Part shown: one piece after another, positions 16,648-22,602 of the stretch
How the letters are laid out: every line of letters begins with the position of its first letter
Numbering within the stretch: the first letter of the stretch is position 1
Origin: Pseudorhodoferax sp. Leaf267
Lineage (GTDB): Bacteria > Pseudomonadota > Gammaproteobacteria > Burkholderiales > Burkholderiaceae_C
Length of the DNA: 64,000 bases
Assembly: GCF_001422405.1 (NCBI RefSeq)
Contig: NZ_LMMV01000005.1
Coordinates: 62,001-126,000 of the forward strand
Reading direction: 5' to 3'
Notes under the pieces: generated by a model
What the model was told of the DNA's origin: nothing
Seen by the model: the letters and a program-made list of their open reading frames with translations, nothing else
Databases searched by the model: none
Position numbers and translations under genes: made by a program

Positions 16648-16875
16648 CTATGCCGTGGCGCGCAGCGCGCGGACGGGATCTTCCAGACCCGGCACCAGCT
16701 CCAGCGAGTCCAGCGCCAGCAGCAGTACCGACGGACGCATGCGCCGCGCGTCGTGCATCTCCAGGAGGTGGTCTAGGAGGTCGCGCGCAAGCACGCGCAG
16801 TTCATCCGTCACGCCGGCATCAGCGACGATGCGGCGGCAGCGGACAAGCGCATCCCGTGTTGCTGGCGAGTGCAT
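16648..16875 (-). CDS. Small hypothetical protein
   Basis: 75 residues from ATG 16875 (MHSPATRDALVRCRR); ATG 16893 would add six residues. An amphipathic helical pattern runs through the middle (LRVLARDLLDHLLEMHDARRM then LLALDSLELVPGLEDPVRAL). An overlapping plus-strand frame has a far less protein-like composition and is rejected. It is the first of three minus-strand genes downstream of TerL. Function unknown. Confidence 0.5.
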   Translation of the reverse strand: MHSPATRDALVRCRRIVADAGVTDELRVLARDLLDHLLEMHDARRMRPSVLLLALDSLELVPGLEDPVRALRATA

Positions 16876-16971
16876 CAAGCAAATATAGCCCACGGCAGCA
16901 CGTCCACTTCAGCAGGGCGGCAGTGCTTACCCTGAGCCCCGACAGCCCTTCCACCGCTGGACAATGCCCAC

Positions 16972-17247
16972 ATGGACGACTATCCGCGCATGCTGTACCG
17001 ACCTGGCACGGGCCCCTCAGAGTTATGGGGCGCCTTGGTCGATAAAGCCATCGTGAACAACGCACAAGAAGAAGCCGAGCACCGTCGCCGTGGCTGGCTA
17101 CGTGAGCCCGTCGTGGCGGTCGCGCGCGCGAAGCGCCAACAGGCCACTAGCACCCGGTGGCGCTGGTTTTTAGGGCACTGGCAGTTCTGGATTACGACGG
17201 CAATAGCACTGTGCACAGCGGTGGTCGCGTACCTCGCGCTTGGCTGA
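16972..17247 (+). CDS. Small tail-anchored membrane protein
   Basis: 91 residues. The N-terminal soluble part begins MDDYPRMLYRPG, then a basic helix (EEAEHRRRGWLREPVVAVARAKR). One C-terminal membrane segment (FWITTAIALCTAVVAYLALG) suggests a tail-anchored inner-membrane protein. DYPRMLYRPG openings occur in small proteins of prophages and other mobile elements of proteobacteria. ATG 16972 is preceded by AATGCCCAC without a clear ribosome site. A 7-bp inverted repeat (GCCCCAC, GTGGGGC) just downstream may end transcription. Confidence 0.6.
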   Translation: MDDYPRMLYRPGTGPSELWGALVDKAIVNNAQEEAEHRRRGWLREPVVAVARAKRQQATSTRWRWFLGHWQFWITTAIALCTAVVAYLALG

Positions 17248-17449
17248 CCAGAATTAGGCTTAGCGGCCCCACGAGCAATTTGGTGCACTGGTGGGGCAGC
17301 TTTCAGGACCCCGCTCTGATCGTCGACCCCTTTTTGATTGTTTGATTTCCTGCTCTGCAGAATGCTAACTTTTGCTAATGGCTCCGCAGCCTTCACACAC
17401 CCCGGCCCCTGCGCATGCGACGTGTGCGAGTTTTGTGATGTGGCGTCGA

Positions 17450-17468
17450 AGTGCATTAGATTTGCACT
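17450..17468 (+). promoter_or_regulatory. Inverted repeat directly before a small gene
   Basis: AGTGCA (17450-17455) and TGCACT (17463-17468) form a perfect 6-bp inverted repeat that ends at the ATG of the following gene. In this place it would sequester the start or serve as an operator. No further support. Confidence 0.3.
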
Positions 17469-17687
17469 ATGTCGCTCACACTGCTGAAGCGGCTTGCAAC
17501 GTCAGCGCTGCCCTACCGCACGACCGAGCAATCCGAAATGTTGCACATCGCTGTGCTGCGCGCCTCCAAGTTGGTCGAGGCCGACCTGCCGCCCATGAAG
17601 GACCATCTGTACGTTGGTGAGGCTGTCGTCTACTCCATCACAAAAAATGGCCGAGCTCTCGCGACAGTTAGCCAGCGAAGGGGCTGA
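17469..17687 (+). CDS. Small hypothetical protein, possible regulator
   Basis: 72 residues from ATG 17469, immediately after the inverted repeat AGTGCA/TGCACT. The sequence has a helical first half (TEQSEMLHIAVLRASKLVEADL) and an ending (AVVYSITKNGRALATVSQRR) that resembles the wing strand of small winged-helix regulators, where ITxxGRAL is common. That similarity is weak and is pattern-based only. The next gene on the plus strand is over 1 kb away. Confidence 0.45.
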   Translation: MSLTLLKRLATSALPYRTTEQSEMLHIAVLRASKLVEADLPPMKDHLYVGEAVVYSITKNGRALATVSQRRG

Positions 17688-17736
17688 CACTGACAGCACT
17701 CATGCAGCGCACCCGCCATGGCTACCGTAGGCCGGT

Positions 17737-17946
17737 TCACAACCAAGGCTTTTGGGTATCGGCCTTCGCAAGCCGCACCATCTCGCGCTGCCTGGCAGAC
17801 GCTTCAACACGCAAATCTGCCGCTCGGTCGAGCTGCTCCTGCGAGGGATTTCCGCCTTGGCGGATCAATGCCGAAATCGCGTCCTGGGCAACTGAAGCTA
17901 GGTGCTCAGCTTCTTGCCACTCGTGAAATTTTTGTAGTCCTGCCAT
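17737..17946 (-). CDS. Small hypothetical protein
   Basis: 69 residues. The start ATG at 17946 is well supported: TTGGAGGTG stands five bases upstream. It is helical and charged (FHEWQEAEHLASVAQDAISALIRQ then QEQLDRAADLRVEASARQREMVRLAKAD). No domain recognised. It is the last gene in a row of small minus-strand frames between 18746 and 17737, which may be a unit of accessory satellite genes. Confidence 0.6.
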   Translation of the reverse strand: MAGLQKFHEWQEAEHLASVAQDAISALIRQGGNPSQEQLDRAADLRVEASARQREMVRLAKADTQKPWL

Positions 17947-18200
17947 GTGGCACCTCCAAACGGGGTGCGCTCAGATGACGTAGCAGCCAGGGCACGACGG
18001 AGGCTGCGCGCCCACTCTACGCTTTCTCCAACAGGACAGTTGCCCAGATTCTCGACCGCTGCAGCCCTTTCGTCAGTTTTGGCAGTGCCTACACAGGGAG
18101 CTTTGTGAAGAGCGCAGGCCCAAGATTCCGCCCGCACGTGGTTGGCGAATACTTCAGTCAAGCAAGCTGGGTCGCTCGGAGGGGCCTGCCAACATGCCAT
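17898..18200 (-). CDS. Possible small protein overlapping the next minus-strand gene
   Basis: 100 residues at most. The central part reads like protein (ANHVRAESWACALHKAPC, then DERAAAVENLGNCPVGESVEWARSLRRALA). Its end overlaps the well-supported gene at 17737-17946 by 49 bp, more than usual here, and the start is unclear. It may be a degraded or shorter gene. One copy of the CCAAGATTCC motif (18120-18129) lies within it. Confidence 0.35.
   Translation of the reverse strand: MACWQAPPSDPACLTEVFANHVRAESWACALHKAPCVGTAKTDERAAAVENLGNCPVGESVEWARSLRRALAATSSERTPFGGATWQDYKNFTSGKKLST
18120..18129 (+). repeat. Single iteron-like motif
   Basis: CCAAGATTCC, identical to the unit at 8514-8523; the match extends to CCAAGATTCCGCCC at both places. 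It stands alone here, without facing copies, 700 bp from the second cluster. It could be coincidence or a stray binding site of the satellite replication protein. Confidence 0.35.
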
Positions 18201-18229
18201 CGGAGCCTGAGGCAGTGCACCGATCGCAG

Positions 18230-18421
18230 TTATTTCAGTTTTAAAAGTTCGATCAACTGGCGCAACTGTGCTTCCGCATCATCGCGCTGGCGCTTCAGCT
18301 CCGCGATCTCGTGCGCCGAGTACAACCGGCCGCAATCAACAGCCGCGGCGTGAGCGGCGGCAGCATTCCGCGCGCGGGCTTGGGCTTCCTGCAAATCAAA
18401 AGTTGGGGGATTGTGTGCCAC
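18230..18421 (-). CDS. Small hypothetical protein, coiled coil
   Basis: 63 residues from GTG 18421, chosen because GAGGAG lies about seven bases upstream; ATG 18472 has no ribosome site. The opening HNPPTFDLQEAQARARNAAAA is followed by a short coiled coil with charged heptads (AHEIAELKRQRDDAEAQLRQL). No other motif. Part of the row of minus-strand small genes. Confidence 0.55.
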   Translation of the reverse strand: MAHNPPTFDLQEAQARARNAAAAHAAAVDCGRLYSAHEIAELKRQRDDAEAQLRQLIELLKLK

Positions 18422-18560
18422 GGGCGCACTCCTCGGTGAAGGTGGGCTCAGCTTCCGTGGCAGCCAAGGCACGAAGGAAGCTGCCTGTTAAGTCTCTCAT
18501 GGCCGCGCTGATCGCGCTACATCAAATGTCACAGCTAAGGCTTGGAAAGCCGCAAGCGCT

Positions 18561-18746
18561 TCAGATATCAAGCTTCGATCTGTAAACCGCACGGAGCTTT
18601 ACCAGGACTTCTTCCTCAAGCGCAGCCACGTCCGCAAGCATCTCGGGCGGCACAGGCAGCTCCGCTAGGCTCAACTGAGCTACCCGCTCGTGCGCAGCCC
18701 GCAGCCGCCGCACCGCATCCCCCCACTCGCGCATTTTTTGATCCAT
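18561..18746 (-). CDS. Small hypothetical protein, coiled coil
   Basis: 61 residues from ATG 18746 (MDQKMREWGDAVRRLRAAH). It is helical throughout (LADVAALEEEVLVKLRAVYRS), with no ribosome site clear enough to fix the start. The open frame upstream to 19070 crosses the second iteron cluster and is not protein-like, so I leave it out. It is probably the first gene of the minus-strand row. Confidence 0.5.
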   Translation of the reverse strand: MDQKMREWGDAVRRLRAAHERVAQLSLAELPVPPEMLADVAALEEEVLVKLRAVYRSKLDI

Positions 18747-18830
18747 GGCCGATTCTGTTGGCGCTACGTCGCTCCGCTTTTGTCGGCGCCCGCCTGTCAC
18801 GGTTGACCGACGCACGCCCAACATTCCGCC

Positions 18831-18880
18831 CCAAGGGTCCAGACTGCCAACGTCGGAATCTTGGCTTCTTGGAACCTTGG
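18831..18880 (+). repeat. Second iteron cluster, crr-like
   Basis: GGAATCTTGG (18855-18864) and GGAACCTTGG (18871-18880) are exact inverses of the units in the 8514-8586 array. CCAAGGGTCC (18831-18840) is a one-mismatch copy in the opposite direction. The arrangement, forward unit then inverted units, repeats that of the first array. An A/T-richer stretch follows (about 18885-18970), the kind of sequence that opens easily. Separated initiator-binding clusters are known from phage P4 (ori and crr). Confidence 0.55.
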
Positions 18881-18972
18881 CGGTTCTTGTTGCAGCTTTA
18901 GAAAGCGAAAGTCGCAACCCGGGACTATGAAAAAGTAAACACGCATCCTCAAAAACGTGTACGATTCCAGAC

Positions 18973-19164
18973 ATGGAGAAGAAGTCAACTGTCGGCGGCG
19001 CAAGGCCTGGTTCGGGGCGTAAGCCAATCCTTGAGGGGGAGCAGACCGTACCAGTAACGGTCCGCCTCACGCCACCTCAGCGCGACAAGCTGCAGCGCTT
19101 AGGCGGGGCTCCTTGGATGCGCAAGACGATAAGCAAGGCGAAGGAGCCCACGCCGAAAGAATGA
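18973..19164 (+). CDS. Small basic protein with GARPGSGRKP motif
   Basis: 63 residues from ATG 18973. The opening GGARPGSGRKP is a basic, glycine-rich hook seen in small DNA-binding proteins of phages and plasmids and also in TerS. It is followed by TVPVTVRLTPPQRDKLQRLGG, which resembles a ribbon-helix-helix strand and first helix. A short DNA-binding protein is likely; an autoregulator of the following operon is possible. It stands 90 bp after the second iteron cluster and reads in the direction of the attR-side operon. Confidence 0.7.
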   Translation: MEKKSTVGGARPGSGRKPILEGEQTVPVTVRLTPPQRDKLQRLGGAPWMRKTISKAKEPTPKE

Positions 19165-19278
19165 ACCTCGATGGCCTGCCGGGGAAAACGCAGGCCACAA
19201 AGGGCGACGGCCACGGATGTATCAGATCCGCAGCCGTCTAACCACAACGTGCAACCGTCTTAAAGGAATCAGCACACC

Positions 19279-19536
19279 ATGGCTATCCCAAGTATCGCCT
19301 CTAACGCCGCGCCCACTCATCCGCAAAGCGCAGGACACGCGCCGCGCTGCACTACCGCCGACTTCTCCACCTGGCTGCGCGCCAAGCAGCAGGCCGCCCT
19401 CGACGGCATGCGCACCACCACGGGCGCCGAGTTCACCAAGCACTGCGACGCCTTCCAGAACGTCACCACGGCCATCAACGTGCTGTGGAATTTCGAAGTC
19501 GAAACCGACATGGCGGCAGCCCGGGGTGCAGCATGA
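19279..19536 (+). CDS. First gene of the attR-side operon, hypothetical
   Basis: 85 residues from ATG 19279, with AAAGGA upstream. The middle (CTTADFSTWLRAKQQAALDGM) and end (FQNVTTAINVLWNFEVETDM) look like a compact helical protein. No known motif. The gene begins a chain of seven plus-strand genes in which each start overlaps the previous stop (ATGA), indicating one mRNA with coupled translation. Function unknown. Confidence 0.7.
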   Translation: MAIPSIASNAAPTHPQSAGHAPRCTTADFSTWLRAKQQAALDGMRTTTGAEFTKHCDAFQNVTTAINVLWNFEVETDMAAARGAA

Positions 19537-20240
19537 CCAGCATCACCAAGACCGAGCGCCCTTTGTACGACGAGTACACGGGCAAACTCGATGACCTGAT
19601 CGCGGCCGGACTGGTCCGCACCGATCAACTGCCGCCGCTGGGCAAGGCGTCCGTGTCGTACAGCCACGGCAGCGTCCAGCGGCGCCGCTGCCCGATGGAC
19701 GAGCACTATCTGCGGGTCGTGCGCAACCTGGATGGCACGTGGTCTGTGCAGGTCGGCATCACGGCACAGATCGCCGCGCCACGCAAGGCCGCTCAGCGCG
19801 CCGCCAGTGCAGCCAGGGAGCGCGAGCGTCAGGCCCGCTGGAACAAGCAGGAGCGCGCGCGCAAGCAGGTCGAGTTGGACCAAGCGGCTGCGCTTGCACG
19901 GCGCAATCTGGCGAGCGTGATCAAGTCCGAAACAGCCTACCGTCGGTATCTCGTGGGACGTCTGCGAGAAATGACCACCCTTGTGACCGACAGCGCGGCC
20001 GAGCCTGCGACCTGGCACGGCTACCGCCTTACTGAGGAATCGCGTGACGCCATCGTGATCGCAACCGATGCCCTCGCGGAGGCAGTGCTGCAGGCTGATG
20101 TGATCTTTGACCAACAGGTGCACGACAAGATCATCGCCAGCTATCGCGCCACCATCAGGGCAGCAGATCCATCGTTCGCCATGCAGCTGAGCGCATTGGT
20201 GCAGCCCAACCCGGCCATCCTGCAGGGAGAGGCATCATGA
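19533..20240 (+). CDS. Hypothetical protein with basic coiled coil
   Basis: 235 residues from ATG 19533, which overlaps the previous stop; an upstream start at 19485 is rejected. A short N-terminal domain (ERPLYDEYTGKLDDLIAAGLV) is followed by a beta segment (HYLRVVRNLDGTWSVQVGITA). A basic coiled coil (KAAQRAASAARERERQARWN and following) and a helical C-terminal domain come next. It is the largest protein of the chain. No family recognised; structural or DNA-binding roles are possible. Confidence 0.7.
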   Translation: MTSITKTERPLYDEYTGKLDDLIAAGLVRTDQLPPLGKASVSYSHGSVQRRRCPMDEHYLRVVRNLDGTWSVQVGITAQIAAPRKAAQRAASAARERERQARWNKQERARKQVELDQAAALARRNLASVIKSETAYRRYLVGRLREMTTLVTDSAAEPATWHGYRLTEESRDAIVIATDALAEAVLQADVIFDQQVHDKIIASYRATIRAADPSFAMQLSALVQPNPAILQGEAS

Positions 20241-20575
20241 GCCGCCGTTGCAAGCCCGGTCAGCGGGCGCGGGTCAAGGAGACTGGTCAGATCGTGCTGG
20301 TCGTCGGCCACTACTTCGAACGCATGAAGTGGGGCGGCGATGACAGGTGGCACATCGACTTCTTTCCGTGGCGAGTGCTGTCGCTGGGCACGCCGTTCAC
20401 CATCATTAGCGCAAAGACTGGCGCCTTTCTGACAAAGTCCATGTACTGCGTCATTGACGACAGCGAACTTGAACCGCTGGAGGACGACGACGACGGTCTG
20501 AGCCGCAGCACCGAAAAGGGCAAACCCGTGCAGAAGCCCCGCGAAGAAGCAACGGCGACAGGAGGTGCAGCATGA
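20237..20575 (+). CDS. Hypothetical protein, SH3-like beta pattern
   Basis: 112 residues, ATGA overlap, ribosome site GGGAGAG. The first 75 residues alternate short strands (CKPGQRARVKETGQIVLVVG, then FFPWRVLSLGTPF) and resemble small beta-barrel proteins coded in phages and plasmids. The C-terminal 35 residues are acidic and disordered (ELEPLEDDDDGLSRS). No catalytic motif is visible. Role unknown. Confidence 0.68.
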   Translation: MSRRCKPGQRARVKETGQIVLVVGHYFERMKWGGDDRWHIDFFPWRVLSLGTPFTIISAKTGAFLTKSMYCVIDDSELEPLEDDDDGLSRSTEKGKPVQKPREEATATGGAA

Positions 20576-20826
20576 GTGCCGCGCTTTTCACTCTGCCCAC
20601 CTCGCAAGCGGCCCCTGTCAAGCAGTCGCTCAGGCGTGGTTGCCTGCCCGAAGGCGTCTCAAGCATCTGGCAAGGCAGGGTGCTGCGCCAACGCCAAGCG
20701 CAGCATGAGGCCAATCGGCAGCGTTATACCGCTGATGCCATTGCGTTTGCCGCTGGCTACAACCAGGCCGACGCAGACCTGAGAGCCCGCCGCGCAGGGC
20801 GGTTGCCGCAAGGTGGTGCAGCATGA
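20572..20826 (+). CDS. Paralogue A of an IWxGRxLR small protein
   Basis: 84 residues, ATGA overlap with a strong ribosome site AGGAGG. Residues 22-40 read RGCLPEGVSSIWQGRVLR. The same pattern, RGxxPxGVxxIWxGRxLR, followed by a helix rich in Gln and Arg, appears in the gene at 21101-21403, so the two are related. The basic helix after the motif suggests nucleic-acid binding, but no family is known to me. Confidence 0.68.
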   Translation: MSAALFTLPTSQAAPVKQSLRRGCLPEGVSSIWQGRVLRQRQAQHEANRQRYTADAIAFAAGYNQADADLRARRAGRLPQGGAA

Positions 20827-21104
20827 CCACGTCGACCAAGCAACAGCCCGTCGAAATCTCATCGGCGGCACTTGAAGCGCTTCACCTTAGCCAGCTGGTT
20901 GAGTGGGTGATTCAGGCCAGTACGGTCCTCAATCAGATCGACGCAATCGCCAACGGACACGGCGAGCTTTTCCAGCTGCTGCAGAAGTGCAGCGTTCGCT
21001 ATGGCACGCCGGACTGGGAAGCCAGCGAGATGGAGTCAGGGTTGTCCTTCGTTCTGCATCGCCAGCGCCAACTGATCCAGCAGATTGCGGAGGGCAAGCC
21101 ATGA
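20823..21104 (+). CDS. Hypothetical protein, helical
   Basis: 93 residues, ATGA overlap. It is made of two long helices (LEALHLSQLVEWVIQASTVL and MESGLSFVLHRQRQLIQQI), linked by GHGELFQLLQKCSVRYGTPDW. No signal or membrane segment. It lies between the two paralogous IWxGRxLR genes and may act with them. Confidence 0.65.
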   Translation: MTTSTKQQPVEISSAALEALHLSQLVEWVIQASTVLNQIDAIANGHGELFQLLQKCSVRYGTPDWEASEMESGLSFVLHRQRQLIQQIAEGKP

Positions 21105-21403
21105 TGCCGATCGACAGCCCTATGGTCGCTGCCTTCAAGGAGGAAGTAGAGCGGCAGCGGCGGGTGCAATCGCCCTGCAACGTCATCCGCTTGAGCACCG
21201 CTGCGGCGCAGCCTCCAGTTCAGCCAGCCAGGCGCGGCCGGTTCCCCAAAGGCGTAGTCCCGATCTGGAAGGGCCGGGCACTTCGCAATGATCGCGAAGT
21301 GCGTAGAAAGCAGATTGAGAGACGACACGGCCTCATAGAGGGCTGTCTCATGTCAGCTGCGGCCTACCGCGCCGAGATCGCGGAACTGGAGGCAAGGCAA
21401 TGA
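21101..21403 (+). CDS. Paralogue B of an IWxGRxLR small protein
   Basis: 100 residues; ATG 21101 overlaps the previous stop and follows GGAGGG. Residues from about 45 read RRGRFPKGVVPIWKGRALR, the same core as in the gene at 20572. The C-terminal helix (EVRRKQIERRHGLIEGCL, then AYRAEIAELEARQ) is strongly basic and then acidic. The two copies probably arose by duplication, as their flanks differ in length. Confidence 0.68.
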   Translation: MMPIDSPMVAAFKEEVERQRRVQSPCNVIRLSTAAAQPPVQPARRGRFPKGVVPIWKGRALRNDREVRRKQIERRHGLIEGCLMSAAAYRAEIAELEARQ

Positions 21404-21609
21404 TCGCCGCGCCCATGGTGCCCCTGCTGCAGCACGCCGGCTGCACCGACCAGTGCGGCACGTTCCTGCCCGAGGACGACGGCCCGCCCGTGCTGGTGGT
21501 GGGATCGCTGGCCAGCCCCGAGCGCATGGCGGCGCTCGCACGGCGCCACGGCCTGGAGGTCGACACGCTGCTGGCCTCCGCGACCACCGGCATAAGGAGG
21601 GGAACATGA
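21400..21609 (+). CDS. Last gene of the attR-side operon, hypothetical
   Basis: 69 residues, ATGA overlap with ribosome site GGAGG. Contains PVLVVGSLASPERMAALARRHGLEVDTLL, a small alternating strand-helix fragment, after a Cys-containing start (HAGCTDQCGTFLP). Too short to assign. It ends 90 bp before attR, and the arm-type repeats lie between. Confidence 0.62.
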   Translation: MIAAPMVPLLQHAGCTDQCGTFLPEDDGPPVLVVGSLASPERMAALARRHGLEVDTLLASATTGIRRGT

Positions 21610-21623
21610 TGACCGAAAGAAAC

Positions 21624-21644
21624 ACGGTATCAATTACGGTATCT
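21624..21644 (+). repeat. Arm-type integrase-binding repeats, right end
   Basis: TACGGTATCT (21635-21644) is the exact inverse of the 10-mers at 4022-4031 and 4077-4086. ACGGTATC (21624-21631) is a second, shorter copy eleven bases upstream. Their presence just inside both ends of the element supports a role as arm sites of the integrase. Confidence 0.62.
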
Positions 21645-21699
21645 GACCGCGTAAAATTCCCAATCGCCAGCAATGGCGCGGCTTTCCAGGCACCTTGCT

Positions 21700-21718
21700 A
21701 TTCCTGTCGAGGGGACCA
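21700..21718 (+). other. attR core
   Basis: Identical 19-bp copy of the tRNA-Arg 3' end at 3905-3923, without the rest of the tRNA. It marks the right boundary of the element; normal chromosome resumes at 21719. Confidence 0.92.
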
Positions 21719-21768
21719 TCTCCCAACCGCGCGGGCCGCGCCTTCCAAGACATTTCTGTCTCCAACGC

Positions 21769-21795
21769 AAAAAGACGCGCATCTGCGCGTCTTTT
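21769..21795 (+). terminator. Intrinsic terminator, formerly of tRNA-Arg
   Basis: Stem AAAAGACGCGC with GCGCGTCTTTT around the loop ATCT. It stands 50 bp after attR. Before integration it would have stood about 50 bp after tRNA-Arg, so it is probably the original tRNA terminator, moved by the element. Confidence 0.8.
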
Positions 21796-21848
21796 CGATG
21801 GCGGTAACCCGGGACTGTGCACGCCCCGAGCGTGCGGCCCTGCCAGCC

Positions 21849-22406
21849 TCAGCTGGTGGCGCGTGCGGCGTTGCGCAGATCGCGGATCTGGTCGTGGTTC
21901 TTCTGCGCGCCGTCGGCCTGGCGCTGCACCACGGCCAGCACGTCGGCCGGCAGGGGCTGCTTCAAGGCCTTGCGGTAGCGCGCGATGGCGGTGTCTTCGC
22001 CGCGCTCGCAGGACTCCAGGATGGACAGCTCGCTGTCCGCACCCACGCTGCCCTTGATCTGCACCCAGCCGCGGTGCAAGGCACCGGCAGCCGTGCCGCC
22101 CGAGGCAGGCTCGCCGCCGTACTGGCGGATCAGCTGCAGCAGTTCTTCGCCGGCCTGTCGGCAGCCTTCGGCGCGCGTGGCGAACAGCTGCTTGGCGTTG
22201 GCGGTCTCGACCTGCTCTGCGCAGGTCTTGAAGCCGTATTCGCCGTCGCGGGCGTTCTCCAGCAGGTCGTTCAGCACGTCGACGACGTCGCCATCGGACA
22301 GGGCGGCATCGTTCACGATGTCGCTGCCGTTGGCCTGCGTGAGCGGGAGGCCGGTGGTGGGGTCGAGGTTCAACGTGCCGGGAAGGGTGTCGTTCGGGAT
22401 GGACAT
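21849..22406 (-). CDS. PA2169-family (DUF2383) four-helix-bundle protein
   Basis: 185 residues from ATG 22406 with GGAG upstream. After a short unordered N-terminus come VVDVLNDLLENARDGEYGFKTCAEQ and LLQLIRQYGGEPASGGTAAG, then LHRGWVQIKG and ILESCERGEDTAIARYRKAL. This is the ferritin-like four-helix pattern of DUF2383, with conserved ExGED and ARYRKAL. Members are linked to stress and general protection; the exact role is not known. The gene is the first after the satellite and reads toward it. Confidence 0.85.
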   Translation of the reverse strand: MSIPNDTLPGTLNLDPTTGLPLTQANGSDIVNDAALSDGDVVDVLNDLLENARDGEYGFKTCAEQVETANAKQLFATRAEGCRQAGEELLQLIRQYGGEPASGGTAAGALHRGWVQIKGSVGADSELSILESCERGEDTAIARYRKALKQPLPADVLAVVQRQADGAQKNHDQIRDLRNAARATS

Positions 22407-22602
22407 GTGCAGTTCTCCAATGGGAGCCTCTCGCGAGGCGGTGGACCGACTGTGGGCGACGCGCCGCACGGCGCAGGTCATCATGCGGGAACCCCGCGTG
22501 TAGGCGCTGCGCGCGACCTGCGCGGCGCTGTGCGCGGCACCCTACGCGGGCAACGCCTGGGCGCCGACCCTGTCGCGCGGTGCCCGGCGCCACGATGGCC
22601 CA

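Larger units (their letters stand above)
3905..21718 (+). mobile_element. Integrated phage satellite (capsid-forming, cf-PICI-like), tRNA-Arg site
   Basis: A 17.8-kb element bounded by identical 19-bp repeats of the tRNA-Arg 3' end. Gene order: integrase, low-GC cargo, AlpA-like regulator, small gene, Toprim-helicase, TubC-like small protein, unknown, HK97-type capsid, coiled-coil/Gly-rich protein, protease, Cys-rich protein, HNH, TerS, TerL, mixed-strand small genes, and a seven-gene overlapping chain ending beside attR. No portal, connector, tail, lysis or CI-type repressor gene was found. Integrase-AlpA-primase followed by head and packaging genes without tails is the plan known for capsid-forming phage-inducible chromosomal islands. 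A complete phage is unlikely; a decayed prophage is the main alternative. Confidence 0.8.

Noticed and set aside
16556-17045. Plus-strand frames over the small minus-strand gene at 16648-16875
   Set aside because: Arg/Ser/Pro/Ala-rich shadow composition; no start signal.
18747-19070. N-terminal extension of the minus-strand gene at 18561
   Set aside because: It would cross the iteron cluster and gives a non-protein-like sequence without a ribosome site.
3905-21718. Complete inducible prophage
   Set aside because: No portal, head-tail connector, tail, baseplate, holin, lysin or repressor genes could be found in any frame.
3905-21718. Classical P4-type satellite
   Set aside because: No genes like sid, psu or delta are visible, and the element encodes its own capsid, protease and terminase, which P4 does not.
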